A model generated the notes under the pieces. That model was not told where the DNA came from. It saw only the letters and a list, made by a program, of their open reading frames with translations, and made no database searches. Below are positions 1-8,226 of a stretch of 64,000 nt of DNA, one piece after another; position 1 is the stretch's first letter, and every line of letters begins with the position of its first letter. A program made the position numbers and the translations under genes. The stretch is from Microbispora rosea (GTDB lineage: Bacteria; Actinomycetota; Actinomycetes; Streptosporangiales; Streptosporangiaceae), in contig NZ_FTNI01000005.1 of the NCBI RefSeq assembly GCF_900156315.1, positions 62,001 to 126,000 of the forward strand. Reading direction: 5' to 3'.

Positions 1-1178
1 ACGACGTCGTCGGCCTTGCTGGGGCCGTCGGTGCTTCCGGCGTGGTCGTGGTCCGCGGGGTGGTCGGTGGTGGTGGCGGGGTCGGGGGTGGCGGCCTCGC
101 CCGGGGCAGAGTCGTCGGTGTCTACGGGGTTGGCGGGGTCGGAGTCGGCAGGGTGGGGGTCGCTGGTGTCGTCAGTGGCGGGGTCGGTGGCGGGGTCGGT
201 GGGGAGGGATTCGGCGTTGACCAGGACGAGGAGTTCGGTGGCGATCTTCTGTTCGAGCAGGGCGATGAGGGCATCGGCCTGGCGCACGCTCAGCGGGCGG
301 TCATCGCCTTCCGCGCGGGGTTTGGCGTAGGCGTCCAGCAGGGCCCGTAGCCGGGCTGCCGCTTCGCGGGGGAGGGAGAACTCCCCTTCCAAAAACAACA
401 GGAATCGCCGCCCGTAGTCGGCCCGCTCGTCGTGGTCTTCTCCGTCGGGGTCCAGCACCGCCCGCAGGTAACGCCCGGCCTTGGCCACCTCCGCCGCGCC
501 TGCCTTGCCCGCCAACTCCAGCAGGATCGGCTCGGCCACACCGGCATGCTCATCGGACAGGTTCGAGGTGGCGGTGCAGATGGCCTCCACCACCCCCGCC
601 GCCAACTGACCGGCGGCGAACTTCTCCCGCACCCGGGGCAGACGCGCCAGCTCCACCGCCAACGTCAGCAGGCGGCTCGCGCCGCCGACGCTCATCCCGG
701 CGGCGGTACGCAGCCAGCTGCGGGTGGAGGCATGCCCGTGCTGCTTGGCCCGCCCCGCACCATGCACCCGGCTCACCCGATCGGCCAGCGCGCAGGTGAT
801 CCGGTCCCGCGCGAACAGCAAATCCTCCGCCTCAGCAAGGCAGACATCCGCATCCTCGGGAAGCGGCGCCAACGCCAACCCCTGCGCCGACTCACGCAAC
901 GACCCCACCAGCACCCACGACGACCGAGCACGCGGACGACCGACTGCATCGGGGGTATCCGCGCCGTCGGCATCTGAACCCGGGCCGTCCGCGCTCCGGG
1001 CACCGGGCGCGCCGTCGCTCGTGTGCCGCGGCGGCTGGAGGTCGGCGATCGGAAAGTGCTCGCGGGCGGATGAGCCATCGGCAGACCACAACGGCGAGTC
1101 GGCGGTCAACCGGTCCCACCAGTCATCGGAACCATTCGAACGATGAAGGCGGTCAGGATGAGAGTCGAACAGATCCAT
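1..1178 (-). CDS. DUF222/HNH (13E12-type) endonuclease, 5' part, cut by window edge
   Basis: The reading frame is open from the ATG at 1178 to the left edge (392 codons) and closely matches the complete gene at 29845-31797. It begins MDLFDSHPDR. The start is chosen because AAGGA lies 6 bases before the ATG, and the paralogue has a Shine-Dalgarno sequence at the same place. The DUF222 region (roughly residues 75-310) is present; the C-terminal HNH nuclease would lie beyond the edge. Relative to the paralogue there is an in-frame loss of seven codons near residue 260, and the low-complexity linker differs, being rich in Asp-Pro-Ala. This family is common and multicopy in actinomycetes. Its biological role is unclear, and DNA cleavage is only inferred from the HNH domain of the paralogue. 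Confidence 0.85.
   Translation of the reverse strand, partial: MDLFDSHPDRLHRSNGSDDWWDRLTADSPLWSADGSSAREHFPIADLQPPRHTSDGAPGARSADGPGSDADGADTPDAVGRPRARSSWVLVGSLRESAQGLALAPLPEDADVCLAEAEDLLFARDRITCALADRVSRVHGAGRAKQHGHASTRSWLRTAAGMSVGGASRLLTLAVELARLPRVREKFAAGQLAAGVVEAICTATSNLSDEHAGVAEPILLELAGKAGAAEVAKAGRYLRAVLDPDGEDHDERADYGRRFLLFLEGEFSLPREAAARLRALLDAYAKPRAEGDDRPLSVRQADALIALLEQKIATELLVLVNAESLPTDPATDPATDDTSDPHPADSDPANPVDTDDSAPGEAATPDPATTTDHPADHDHAGSTDGPSKADDV
210..1178. repeat. Copy 1 of a long direct repeat (HNH gene)
   Basis: This stretch matches 30840-31797 in the same orientation, with identity above roughly 90% by eye. It contains long identical runs, for example around 211-262 and 796-845. It is the coding body of the DUF222 domain. 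Upstream sequences share only short patches, including a conserved TTGGAGTT-type stretch. Confidence 0.85.
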
Positions 1179-1671
1179 CGCACATCCTTGAGAAATTCGA
1201 AAGTGTGTATGAATTCTCTCATCACGCCAGGTCGTCGAGCAACGCGACGAAGCGATTAGCTGGAGTTACAGGTGGGAGGAGATGGGCAGGTCAGGGCCTG
1301 GTTCTGGCGGTGCTGGTGCATGCATCCGGGTCGCTCGCGACGGCAAGGACGCGCCGGGTACGCGCAGGAAGGGGCAATCCTGCCAGCAGCAACTCCACTT
1401 ATAGATGGCGCCGAGAGCGGTCAGCCGTGCGGTCGCGGCTTTGACGTCATCGTTATCGATGTCCGGGTGGGGTCGGGGCGCGCCGTCGATCGCCCTGTAC
1501 GGCGACGGTGAGCTCGGGAATCGTGTCCTGCAGCGAGAGGGACTGTGCCTCCTCGAAATCAACCCGGCTGGTTAGGGCGTCGACCAGGGAAGGCTGCGGA
1601 CTCGCCGGCGTCGCCCCGCGCACTCGGACAGCGGATCACCGGAAGGGGCCGCGGCAGGGGGAGGTCGGTGC
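1179..1671. other. Intergenic region, 493 bp
   Basis: This holds the promoter side of the HNH gene. Its first 90 bases are AT-richer than the surroundings and share short patches with the region upstream of the second HNH gene (31798-31895). The remainder contains no intact gene that I can support. A possible glyoxalase-fold relic lies at 1390-1500. Confidence 0.5.
1390..1500 (-). pseudogene. Possible relic of a VOC (glyoxalase/bleomycin-resistance) protein
   Basis: On the minus strand one frame reads HPDIDNDDVKAATARLTALG. This resembles the strand-helix motif of VOC-fold proteins, in which a His-Leu-Asp strand is followed by a DDV-x-A-A-x-A-R-x-x-x-LGA helix. Neither the N-terminal half nor the usual DPxGHPF ending is in the same frame. 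Possible frameshifted pieces occur on both sides. The match is short and could be chance; an alternative is non-coding DNA. Confidence 0.28.
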
Positions 1672-2244
1672 TCACCCCCAGTGGTCGCCCCAGCCCCACA
1701 GATTGGGACCGAGGGCGGCGGCCTGGTCGTCCTGCTCCACTCCGAACCGGCCGCGGAAGAACAGCATCGGGCGCTGCTCGGTGACGACGGGTTCGAGCTC
1801 GCGGACGTGGCCGATGATCACATCATGGTCACCGGCGACATGCACGTCGCGCACGTCGCCGTGGACTCGCAGCAGCACCTTCCGCAACGCCGGAGTGCCC
1901 CATCGCGACAGGTCCCAGTCGAGTCCAGCGAACTTGTCGCCTCTGCTGGAGCCGAATCGGCCGCAGATGTCGATCTGATCCTCGCCGAGGACGTTCACGC
2001 AGAAGCGGCCCGACTTTCTGATCCGAGGCCAGGCGCGGCCCTTGTGGTCGGCGCAGAACAGGATCAGCGGCGGTTCGAGGGACACCGAGGCGAACGACTG
2101 GCAGGCGAAGCCCACCGGTTCCCCGTCGTCGAGGCCCGTGACCACGGTAACGCCGGTCGCGAACATGCCCAGCGCGCGCCGGAACTCGGCCGGCGTCGGC
2201 GGCGCCACCTCGGTGAACTCGGGGTCGGCGGGTGCAGCGGTCAT
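1672..2244 (-). CDS. hsaB: Flavin reductase, HsaB/HpaC-type
   Basis: This 190-residue protein has the flavin-reductase-like fold that supplies reduced FMN/FAD to two-component monooxygenases. Visible family motifs are FATGVTVVT near residue 28, GFACQSFASVSLEPPLILF (about 46-64) and SGRFCVNVL near residue 80. From memory it is close to HsaB, the reductase partner of the steroid 3-HSA hydroxylase HsaA. An HsaA-like gene lies at 13513-14679 on the other strand, so the two could work together in the cytoplasm although they are 11 kb apart. A hydratase relic of the same pathway type lies just upstream. Start: ATG at 2244. HsaB identity rests on overall similarity; other phenol-hydroxylase reductases look alike. 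Confidence 0.8.
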   Translation of the reverse strand: MTAAPADPEFTEVAPPTPAEFRRALGMFATGVTVVTGLDDGEPVGFACQSFASVSLEPPLILFCADHKGRAWPRIRKSGRFCVNVLGEDQIDICGRFGSSRGDKFAGLDWDLSRWGTPALRKVLLRVHGDVRDVHVAGDHDVIIGHVRELEPVVTEQRPMLFFRGRFGVEQDDQAAALGPNLWGWGDHWG

Positions 2245-2918
2245 GGACTCACCTCGCGTACGTGTCGGTGCCTCAGGTGACGAACTTACAAACCCCCTTA
2301 CGGGCGGATCACACGGGGATCCCGGTCGACGGAAGCCGCGTACGGGCGGGGTTACGGTCCGAGCAGGTCACCTGCCGGCCCGCCCCGGCCTCGCTCATCG
2401 GGATGATCGTCCTGTTCGCGATATCTGTCCAGTCAGCGGCACCGAATTGCGGACGAGTGCGGACGTCGAGCGGGGCTGTCCTCCCCGGTGATGCGGCGGT
2501 GATGGGCGTGCACGAGCCCGGCTACGGCCACCTGCTCGACGTTATGGTGCTGTCGCGGGACGAGCCGCGACCGAGTACGTCGTGCCCGGCATCGAGCTGA
2601 TCGACACGGGCCGGGCGTCGCCGTCCCGCTGCAGGTAAAGACGGGTTTTGTCCTGTTTACACCATTCTGGTGCTGTGTGTACCTTTAGGGCACACGGCAT
2701 GGGTACCGGCCGACATTCTCCGTCGTATCCCTTGCCGTGTCGTTGCCCGGACCGCGCGGTGGTCGCGCGGCCGCCGAATCCGCGTCATGCGGAGCCGGGG
2801 ACCCACTCTCTCGGGGTGAATCGGCGCGCAGGCCCCCAGATGCGCCCGTAGGGCACTTCCTGCCCGAACCCGTCAGCTAACCCGGTAGGCGGAATGGAAG
2901 CAAGGAGTCAACCCCGCC
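2245..2918. other. Intergenic region with decayed coding sequence, 674 bp
   Basis: No intact gene is supported here. The centre (about 2480-2612) holds the remains of a hydratase gene. The last 270 bases before the muramidase gene include an AT-richer stretch around 2636-2690 that could carry its promoter, but no confident -35/-10 pair was found. Confidence 0.5.
2480..2612 (+). pseudogene. Relic of a 2-keto-4-pentenoate (2-hydroxypentadienoate) hydratase
   Basis: One plus-strand frame reads AAVMGVHEPGYGHLLDVMVL. This matches the hydratase family segment after the KIGLTS motif, where the protein reads AMQxxMGVxEPDxGxLxDxM. A second frame beginning near 2566 reads ATEYVVPGIELIDT, the later conserved segment that in intact enzymes ends EIIDSRI. 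The two fit one gene from which about 35 codons and the reading frame were lost. No intact start, N-terminus or C-terminus is seen. Intact relatives (HsaE, TesE, MhpD, BphH) hydrate the dienoate released by meta-cleavage. The family assignment is from recalled motifs. Confidence 0.6.
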
Positions 2919-3641
2919 ATGTCCATCCATCGGCTCTCCCTCGGGGGCCGGCCCTCCCGCCGGCGCCTGCGCTCCGCCCTCGCTGCGGCGACCCTCGCGG
3001 TCTCGGCCGCCACGGCCACCGTCACGGCGGCCGTCGCCCTGCCCGCCCCGGCGTACGCGAACCCGCACACGTACGGCCAGGACGTCTCCGGCTACGAGGC
3101 CGACCACGACTGGATGAACAGCCGCGCGCAGTTCGGGTTCATCAAGGCCACCGAGGGGACCGACTGGGTCGACTCGTCCTTCCCCCGGCACTGGCAGGAG
3201 CTGGCCAAGAAGGGCATCGTCCGCGGCGTCTACCACTACGGCCATCCCTCCAACGACCCCATCGCCGAGGCCGACCACTTCCTCAGCGTGGTGAACTCGC
3301 AGCCGCGCAAGCCCGGCGACATCCTGGTCCTCGACCTGGAGACCGCCGACGGCGAGTCCGTCGAGCAGGTCAACAGGTGGGCCAAGACCTGGCTGGAGTA
3401 CGTGACGGCCAAGACCGGCACCAGGCCGATGTTCTACAGCGGCTGGAACTTCGCGAACAAGTACGGCCGCGGCCTCGGCCAGTACCCCCTGTGGGTGGCT
3501 CACTACAGCAAGGCACCGGGCGACATCACGCCGCCCGCCGACTGGAAGTCCTGGGCGATCCACCAGTACACCGACACGCCCATCGACCAGAACGTCTCCG
3601 CGCTGACGCCCGCCCAGCTGCGCGCGCTCGGCCGGCCGTAG
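2919..3641 (+). CDS. Secreted GH25 family lysozyme (N-acetylmuramidase)
   Basis: This 240-residue protein begins with a twin-arginine-rich N-region and an Ala-rich hydrophobic stretch, with likely signal cleavage after PAYA near residue 47. The GH25 domain follows: GQDVSGYE (53-60), GFIKATEG (73-80), and the catalytic DxE pair of VLDLE with Asp139 and Glu141. The C-terminal strand contains the usual HQYTD. It should cleave the beta-1,4 bond between MurNAc and GlcNAc in peptidoglycan outside the cell. There is no extra wall-binding domain, so it is a minimal single-domain enzyme. AAGGAG precedes the ATG at a rather long distance (about 12 bases). A strong terminator follows directly. Confidence 0.92.
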   Translation: MSIHRLSLGGRPSRRRLRSALAAATLAVSAATATVTAAVALPAPAYANPHTYGQDVSGYEADHDWMNSRAQFGFIKATEGTDWVDSSFPRHWQELAKKGIVRGVYHYGHPSNDPIAEADHFLSVVNSQPRKPGDILVLDLETADGESVEQVNRWAKTWLEYVTAKTGTRPMFYSGWNFANKYGRGLGQYPLWVAHYSKAPGDITPPADWKSWAIHQYTDTPIDQNVSALTPAQLRALGRP

Positions 3642-3650
3642 CCGAACGGA

Positions 3651-3679
3651 CCCCGGGGCGGGGCGTCCCCGCCCCGGGG
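3651..3679. terminator. Bidirectional intrinsic terminator
   Basis: A perfect 13-bp inverted repeat, CCCCGGGGCGGGG, is separated by CGT from its complement. It sits between the convergent muramidase and secDF genes, 9 bases after the muramidase stop. Like many actinomycete terminators it lacks a T-run. Confidence 0.85.
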
Positions 3680-3702
3680 CCCAGGCCGGTCGACCGGATC
3701 GG

Positions 3703-5949
3703 TCAGACCACCGCGCCGGAGCCGTCACGCCGCGCGGGCCTCGCACGCGGCGCGGCGGGAGCCGGCGGCGGCTGGCCGGACCGGCGCTCCAGCGCGATCG
3801 CCACCGGCCCGGCCACGAACGACGACGACAGCGTCCCCACGACGATGCCGATCAGCAGGGCGACGGCGAAGTCACGCAGCGAGTCGCCGCCGAACACCGC
3901 CAGCGCCGCCAGGATGAACAGCGCCCCGAGCCCGGTGTTCACCGTGCGCGGCACGGTCTGCAGGATCGCGGCGTTCACCACTCGGCCGAACGGCTCCCGG
4001 CGCCGCAGCGGCCACAGCTCGCGCACCCGGTCGAACAGTACGACCTTGTCGTTGACCGAGTAACCGATGATCGTCAGCATCGCGGCCAGGAACACCCCGT
4101 CGATCGGCTTGCCCAGCCAGGCGAACGTGCCGACGACGACGGCCGCGTCCACGAACAGGGCCGCCACGGCCGCCGTGCCGAACGTCCACCGGAACCGGAA
4201 CGCCAGGTAGGCGAGCTGCGCGGCGAGCGCGACGGCGAGCGCGATGAGCGCGTTGCGGCGCAGTTCCTCACCCAGGCTCGGACCGATGAGCTCGTCGCGT
4301 TGCTTGGTGACCTCGCCCACGCTCCGGTCCAGCGCCTGCTCCACGCGCACCACGTCGTCGGCGCTGATCTGCCCGGTGCGCACCGAGATCGCGTCGTCCG
4401 ACCTCTGGACGACGGCCGAGGGGAACCCGGCGTCCGCCACCGCCTGCCTCGCCGCCGCGACGTCGACCGGCCGGCTCGTGCCGAACTCCACGATCCGGCC
4501 TCCGGTGAACTCGACGCCGTAGTTCAGGCCGCGGGTGACCAGCCCCGCCCCCGCGAGCACGAGCAGCCCGGCCGCGACGGCGAGCCACAGCCGCCTGCCG
4601 CGCATCAGGTCCGGCCCGCGCCGGGTCAGCCAGGTCCTGACCCGGCCGATCGAGCCGATGCCGGACGCCCGCGGGCCGATCCTCGCGATCAGGGCGGCGG
4701 CGAGCACCCGGGTGATCAGCATCGCCGAGACCAGCGAGGCCAGCACGCCGATGGCCAGCGTCACGCCGAAGCCCTTCACCGGCCCCGAGGCCAGCCAGAA
4801 CAGCAGCCCGGCGGCGAGCAGGGTAGTGATGTTGGAGTCGGCGATCGCGCTCCAGGCGTTCTTGAAGCCGCGTTCGAGAGCCGCCTTGAGACCCCGGCGG
4901 GGCGCCTCGCCGTACTCCTCCCTGGCCCGTTCGAAGACCAGCACGTTGGCGTCCACGGCCATGCCGATCGCCAGGACGAACCCGGCCAGGCCGGGCAGTG
5001 TGAGCGTGGCCCCCATGGCCACGAGCCCGGCGTACGAGATCAGGCCGTAGCAGGCGAGCGCGACCGCGGCCAGCACGCCCACCAGCCGGTAGACGACGCC
5101 GATGAACACCGCGGTCAGGATCACCCCGACGACGCCGGCCTTGGCGCTCGCGGCGATGGCGTCGGCGCCGAGGGTCGGGCCGACCGTGCGCTGCTCGACC
5201 AGATCCAGCGGCACCGGGAGCGAGCCGCCCTTGACCAGCACCGCGAGGTTCTGCGCCTCCTGGGCGGTGAACGACCCGGTGATCTGCGTGCTGCCGCCGG
5301 AGATCCCCGCCTCGCAGGCGATCGACTCGTCCACCTGCGGCGAGGAGATGATCTCGTTGTCGAGGACGATGGCGACGCGGCGCTTGTGGTCGCCGACCGG
5401 CGCGCAGGCCGCCGTCCCGGTCAGCTCCCGCCAGGGACCGGGCTCCTTGAAGTCGATCGTGACGAACCAGCCCGGCCCCATCTGGGGGTCGCTGCGCGCG
5501 GCGGCGTCGGTGACGCCCGCCCCGCTGAGCGCGACCGGCCCGAGCTTCAGCTTCTGGCCGCTCTCGTCGGCGACCGCGTCCCTGTCGCCGTCCTCGGCGG
5601 GACCGAGCACCGGATGGAAGTTGAGCTGGGCGGTCTTGCCGATGACCGCGGCGGCCTCGCGCGGGTCGAGCACGCCGGGCAGTTCGACGATGATCCGCTT
5701 CTCGCCGGAGCGGACCAGGGTGGGATCGACGACTCCGAGGGCGTCCGCCCGGCGCCGGAGCACGTCGAGGGCGCGGTCGGTGGCGTCGGCGTCCGCCTTG
5801 ACCGTGGGTGAGTCCTTCGTCTCGAAGACGAGCTGGGTGCCGCCGCGCAGGTCGAGGCCGAGGCGCGGGGCCATGGTGAAAGCGAGCAGCAGTGAGGTCG
5901 CGATGACGGCGAGCGCCGCCACCGCACGCCACATGGGCGCACGGGACAT
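3703..5949 (-). CDS. secDF: SecDF fusion protein, protein-export membrane subunit
   Basis: This 748-residue protein joins the two Sec accessory subunits in one chain. The SecD half has an N-terminal membrane segment, the DLRGG motif (33-37), a large extracytoplasmic P1 domain and five further helices, including AIGMAVDANVLVFER. The SecF half starts near residue 450 with NYGVEFTGG and ends with a second helical bundle containing IIGYSVNDKVVLFDR. The conserved Asp residues of the proton-relay helices (VDAN and VND) are present. It uses proton-motive force to pull exported proteins from SecYEG. Most actinomycetes have separate secD and secF near ruvB, so this is probably a second, fused system. 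GGAGG sits 4 bases before the ATG. A small secreted-protein gene lies 33 bp upstream in the same direction. Confidence 0.93.
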   Translation of the reverse strand: MSRAPMWRAVAALAVIATSLLLAFTMAPRLGLDLRGGTQLVFETKDSPTVKADADATDRALDVLRRRADALGVVDPTLVRSGEKRIIVELPGVLDPREAAAVIGKTAQLNFHPVLGPAEDGDRDAVADESGQKLKLGPVALSGAGVTDAAARSDPQMGPGWFVTIDFKEPGPWRELTGTAACAPVGDHKRRVAIVLDNEIISSPQVDESIACEAGISGGSTQITGSFTAQEAQNLAVLVKGGSLPVPLDLVEQRTVGPTLGADAIAASAKAGVVGVILTAVFIGVVYRLVGVLAAVALACYGLISYAGLVAMGATLTLPGLAGFVLAIGMAVDANVLVFERAREEYGEAPRRGLKAALERGFKNAWSAIADSNITTLLAAGLLFWLASGPVKGFGVTLAIGVLASLVSAMLITRVLAAALIARIGPRASGIGSIGRVRTWLTRRGPDLMRGRRLWLAVAAGLLVLAGAGLVTRGLNYGVEFTGGRIVEFGTSRPVDVAAARQAVADAGFPSAVVQRSDDAISVRTGQISADDVVRVEQALDRSVGEVTKQRDELIGPSLGEELRRNALIALAVALAAQLAYLAFRFRWTFGTAAVAALFVDAAVVVGTFAWLGKPIDGVFLAAMLTIIGYSVNDKVVLFDRVRELWPLRRREPFGRVVNAAILQTVPRTVNTGLGALFILAALAVFGGDSLRDFAVALLIGIVVGTLSSSFVAGPVAIALERRSGQPPPAPAAPRARPARRDGSGAVV

Positions 5950-5982
5950 GAAGCCTCCACAGGCGTACGAGTGGGAAAGGTC

Positions 5983-6390
5983 TCAGTACGCGGTGGAGGG
6001 AGGAGCGCGGGCCGTGGCGGCCCGGCGCGGGCACTGGGCGGGCGGGCCGTCGTGATGCGGCCCGGCCCGGGTGACCCGGGTGCCGCCGCGCGGCGCCGCC
6101 GGGTTGGGCAGCACGACCGGTCCGCCGGACGCGCCGGGGCCGCCCGCGCCCGCCTGGACCCGGGGCGGGTCGCCCTGAGCCGGCCGTGTGGCGTGCGCCG
6201 GAGGGCAGCGCACGCCGCCCGTCTCGACGGCCGGCCGGCCGGTGGCGAGGTGAGTGCCGGCGGTGTGGTGAATGCCGGTGACGCGATGTGGCGTCTGCAG
6301 TGTGCCCGCGGACGCGGGCACGCCGCCGGAGGTCAGGAAGATCGCGTGCAGCAGGAGCAGCAGCGCGGCGGTCAGCCTGCGTCGCGCCAT
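5983..6390 (-). CDS. Small secreted or membrane-anchored His/Pro-rich protein
   Basis: This 135-residue protein starts MARRRLTAALLLLLHAIF, a clear signal peptide or single membrane anchor with possible cleavage after PASA near residue 28. The remainder is low-complexity, rich in Pro, Gly, Arg and His, with two Cys residues and no domain that I recognise. The ATG at 6390 is preferred over upstream starts because GGAGGGGGGGAAGG lies immediately before it and because the hydrophobic segment begins there. It ends 33 bp before secDF in the same direction, so the two are likely co-transcribed. A similarly built gene is divergent at 6598. No function is proposed. Confidence 0.6.
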   Translation of the reverse strand: MARRRLTAALLLLLHAIFLTSGGVPASAGTLQTPHRVTGIHHTAGTHLATGRPAVETGGVRCPPAHATRPAQGDPPRVQAGAGGPGASGGPVVLPNPAAPRGGTRVTRAGPHHDGPPAQCPRRAATARAPPSTAY

Positions 6391-6433
6391 CCTTCCCCCC
6401 CCTCCCGCGAAACCCGTGCCTTGCGGCCACCGT

Positions 6434-6479
6434 ACCCAAGTAGAGGGGAACGGAGAACGCACCCGAGTGGACGGGAACG
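6434..6479. promoter_or_regulatory. Paired 19-bp direct repeats in divergent promoter
   Basis: ACCCAAGTAGAGGGGAACG (6434-6452) and ACCCGAGTGGACGGGAACG (6461-6479) match at 16 of 19 positions and start 27 bp apart. They lie between the divergent small-protein genes at 6390 and 6598. Such spacing suits a dimeric regulator or a repeated promoter element. The regulator is unknown. Confidence 0.5.
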
Positions 6480-6561
6480 TTTCCGGAGATGCGGGTATGC
6501 ACAACAAATGGCGGAAATCGGGCAGGGACCGATTGGGAGAAACGGGCAACGGGAAACGCGG

Positions 6562-6590
6562 ATGACCGTTTCGCGAAGGTGGGTTATGGT
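6562..6590 (+). promoter_or_regulatory. Putative leaderless promoter of the gene at 6598
   Basis: ATGACC and TATGGT are separated by 17 bp, and the TATGGT ends 7 bases before the ATG at 6598. No Shine-Dalgarno sequence lies in front of that ATG, which fits a leaderless transcript starting at or next to the start codon. Confidence 0.45.
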
Positions 6591-6597
6591 CGGTCAC

Positions 6598-6969
6598 ATG
6601 GCGACCTCACGACGTGGCACGTGCGGGTCCACCGCCTTCACGTTGGTGGTGGGCCTGCTGATGCTTGCCCTCGCGCTGGTCGCCTCCACCCCCGCCTGGT
6701 ACGGCGGGGATCCCGCTCAGCGTGCGCCGCAGGCCGCGGCCGAGGTGTGGACGCCGGGGGCGTGGACGCCGCAGTCGGCGACCCTGCCCACGGGCGCCGC
6801 AGGTCCCGAGCATCTGCCGTTCCCGTTCCGGCCGCGCAGCGTGGCGGCCGCGCCGGATGCTCCCGTCTCCGCGCCGGAGCCCGCCCGGCATCACGAGGAC
6901 ATCGTCCTCAGCCCGCAACAGACCGGGCATCGCACCGCCGGCTCGCGCAGCCCGCCACAGGCCCTCTGA
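6598..6969 (+). CDS. Small single-pass membrane or secreted protein
   Basis: This 123-residue protein has a short basic N-terminus, a strong hydrophobic segment (STAFTLVVGLLMLALALVAS, residues 11-30), then a Pro/Ala/His-rich tail without recognisable domains. It mirrors the divergent gene at 5983-6390 in size and design, though the sequences do not align obviously. The reading frame is bounded by a plausible leaderless promoter. Its position between secDF and the dksA-mbl-dksA run suggests a cell-envelope role, but that is only context. No function is assigned. Confidence 0.6.
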   Translation: MATSRRGTCGSTAFTLVVGLLMLALALVASTPAWYGGDPAQRAPQAAAEVWTPGAWTPQSATLPTGAAGPEHLPFPFRPRSVAAAPDAPVSAPEPARHHEDIVLSPQQTGHRTAGSRSPPQAL

Positions 6970-7159
6970 CGAGCTCGCTCGAAGCGCGCCTGACCCGCCT
7001 TACCGCCCCGGCGGCCGTGGCGCGCGCCGTCATGCGGCCGTCCTCCCAGCCCTGACCACCATCGCGCGCGGGCCATTCCCGCGTACTCGTTTCGCGCACC
7101 GGCACCGGTGCGCCGACGGCGCGCGTGCTCGCGCGCCACCTCATCCCTCACCTGGAGTG

Positions 7160-7453
7160 ATGCCGCTTATGGCAGAGATCAGGTCGCCGCGCCTCCTCAT
7201 GGAGGAGTGCCGGCGGTACACGACGCAGCTGTCCGAGCTGCGCATGCTGCTCGAGGAGCGGCTCCACGCCGCCCGCGCACGGCGGGCGCGTCTCGACGTC
7301 GCCGCGATCGAGGCGGCACTGGAGCGGATGGAGCGGGGCCTCTACGGCACCTGTATCCGATGCGAGGCGTTCCTGCCGCTCGACCGGCTCAGGGCCGCGC
7401 CGCAGGTGCAGCAGTGCGCCTCCTGCGCCGGCGAGACACGGTTGACGGCATGA
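7160..7453 (+). CDS. DksA/TraR-type zinc-finger protein (first copy)
   Basis: This is about 97 residues: an N-terminal helical coiled-coil hairpin (roughly 5-60), then a C4 zinc finger of the TraR/DksA class. Its cysteines are CIRC (Cys65 and Cys68) and CASC (Cys86 and Cys89), spaced by 17 residues. Relatives act through the RNA polymerase secondary channel, although many short actinomycete members are uncharacterised. The start is uncertain: ATG at 7160 has GGAG only 2 bases upstream, while the second ATG at 7169 has it 11 bases upstream. The stop overlaps the ATG of the next gene by 4 bp, suggesting translational coupling with the MreB-like gene. Confidence 0.85.
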   Translation: MPLMAEIRSPRLLMEECRRYTTQLSELRMLLEERLHAARARRARLDVAAIEAALERMERGLYGTCIRCEAFLPLDRLRAAPQVQQCASCAGETRLTA

Positions 7454-8226
7454 CGGCCCTGGCCCTCGACCTCGGCACCGCGCGGACCCGGCTGCTGCTG
7501 TCCGGCAGCACGGCGATCAAGGAGCGGCCCTCGTCGTTCGGCGAGCCGGGGACGCGCCGGTGGCCGGTGCGGCACGGCATGGTCGCCGACATGCCAAGTT
7601 GCGCCCGGCTGGTCCGCGCGGCGCTGAGCGACGCCGTGACCGGGCAACACCCGCCGCTGGAACGCGTGCTGCTCGGCGTGCCCGTCGCGGCCTCGCGACT
7701 CGACCGGCGAGCGGCGTACGCGGCGGTCAGCAGCGCCGCCCGCTGCCGGGTGACGATCGTCGAGGAGCCGCTGGCCGCGGCGGTCGGCTGCGGGGTGGAC
7801 ATCGCCGACCCGAGGCCCAGGATCCTGCTCGACGCGGGAGCGGGGATCGCCGAGGCCGTCGTCATCCGCGCCGGCGAGATCGCCGACGCGGGCGCCGTAC
7901 AGGTCGACGTGGGCGACCTGGCCGGCTGTCCGGCGCACGCGCGGGAACGGGTCGTGGCGATGGTCGCCGACCTGATCGCGCGCATCCCCGCCGCCCTGCG
8001 GGCCACCGCCCGGCGGCAGGGCCTGCTGATCACCGGCGGCGGCGCCCGTGACCCGGAGCTGGCCCGCAAGCTCTGCGCGGAGCTGCGGATCACCGTCAGC
8101 CCCGCGCCCGATCCCGTCAACGCGACCGTCAGAGGGCTGGCCTGCCTGCTGCCCACGGTCGAGCACCGCACTTCCGGCACCTCTGCCATAGACGAATGCC
8201 ATCGGACGAAAGGACCTCGACGATGA
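7450..8226 (+). CDS. mbl: Short MreB-like (Mbl-type) actin-family ATPase
   Basis: This 258-residue actin-fold protein has phosphate loop 1 LDLGTARTRL near residue 6, a phosphate-2 loop LLDAGAGIAEAV near residue 130, and the adenosine motif LITGGGA near residue 195. MreB proteins are usually about 340 residues, so roughly 80 are missing, mainly around subdomain IB/IIB. From memory, the Mbl protein of Streptomyces coelicolor (SCO6166) is likewise shortened and contributes to spore-wall synthesis. The gene is clamped by 4-bp ATGA overlaps between two DksA-type zinc-finger genes, so all three are probably made in fixed ratio. The phosphate-2 loop reads DAGAG rather than the more usual DIGGGT, so ATP hydrolysis may be altered. 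Confidence 0.8.
   Translation: MTALALDLGTARTRLLLSGSTAIKERPSSFGEPGTRRWPVRHGMVADMPSCARLVRAALSDAVTGQHPPLERVLLGVPVAASRLDRRAAYAAVSSAARCRVTIVEEPLAAAVGCGVDIADPRPRILLDAGAGIAEAVVIRAGEIADAGAVQVDVGDLAGCPAHARERVVAMVADLIARIPAALRATARRQGLLITGGGARDPELARKLCAELRITVSPAPDPVNATVRGLACLLPTVEHRTSGTSAIDECHRTKGPRR

Noticed and set aside
2232..2600. Open frame of 122 codons on the plus strand
   Set aside because: Only a short internal piece resembles a hydratase, and the frame is broken relative to the family, so it is listed as a relic and not as a gene.
6447..6500. ECF sigma-factor promoter (GGAAC motif) in the divergent region
   Set aside because: No matching -10 element was found at the expected 16-18 bp spacing from either GGAAC.
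4268..6502. Long minus-strand frame overlapping secDF
   Set aside because: It is an out-of-frame shadow of the secDF gene with Arg/Gly-rich nonsense composition.
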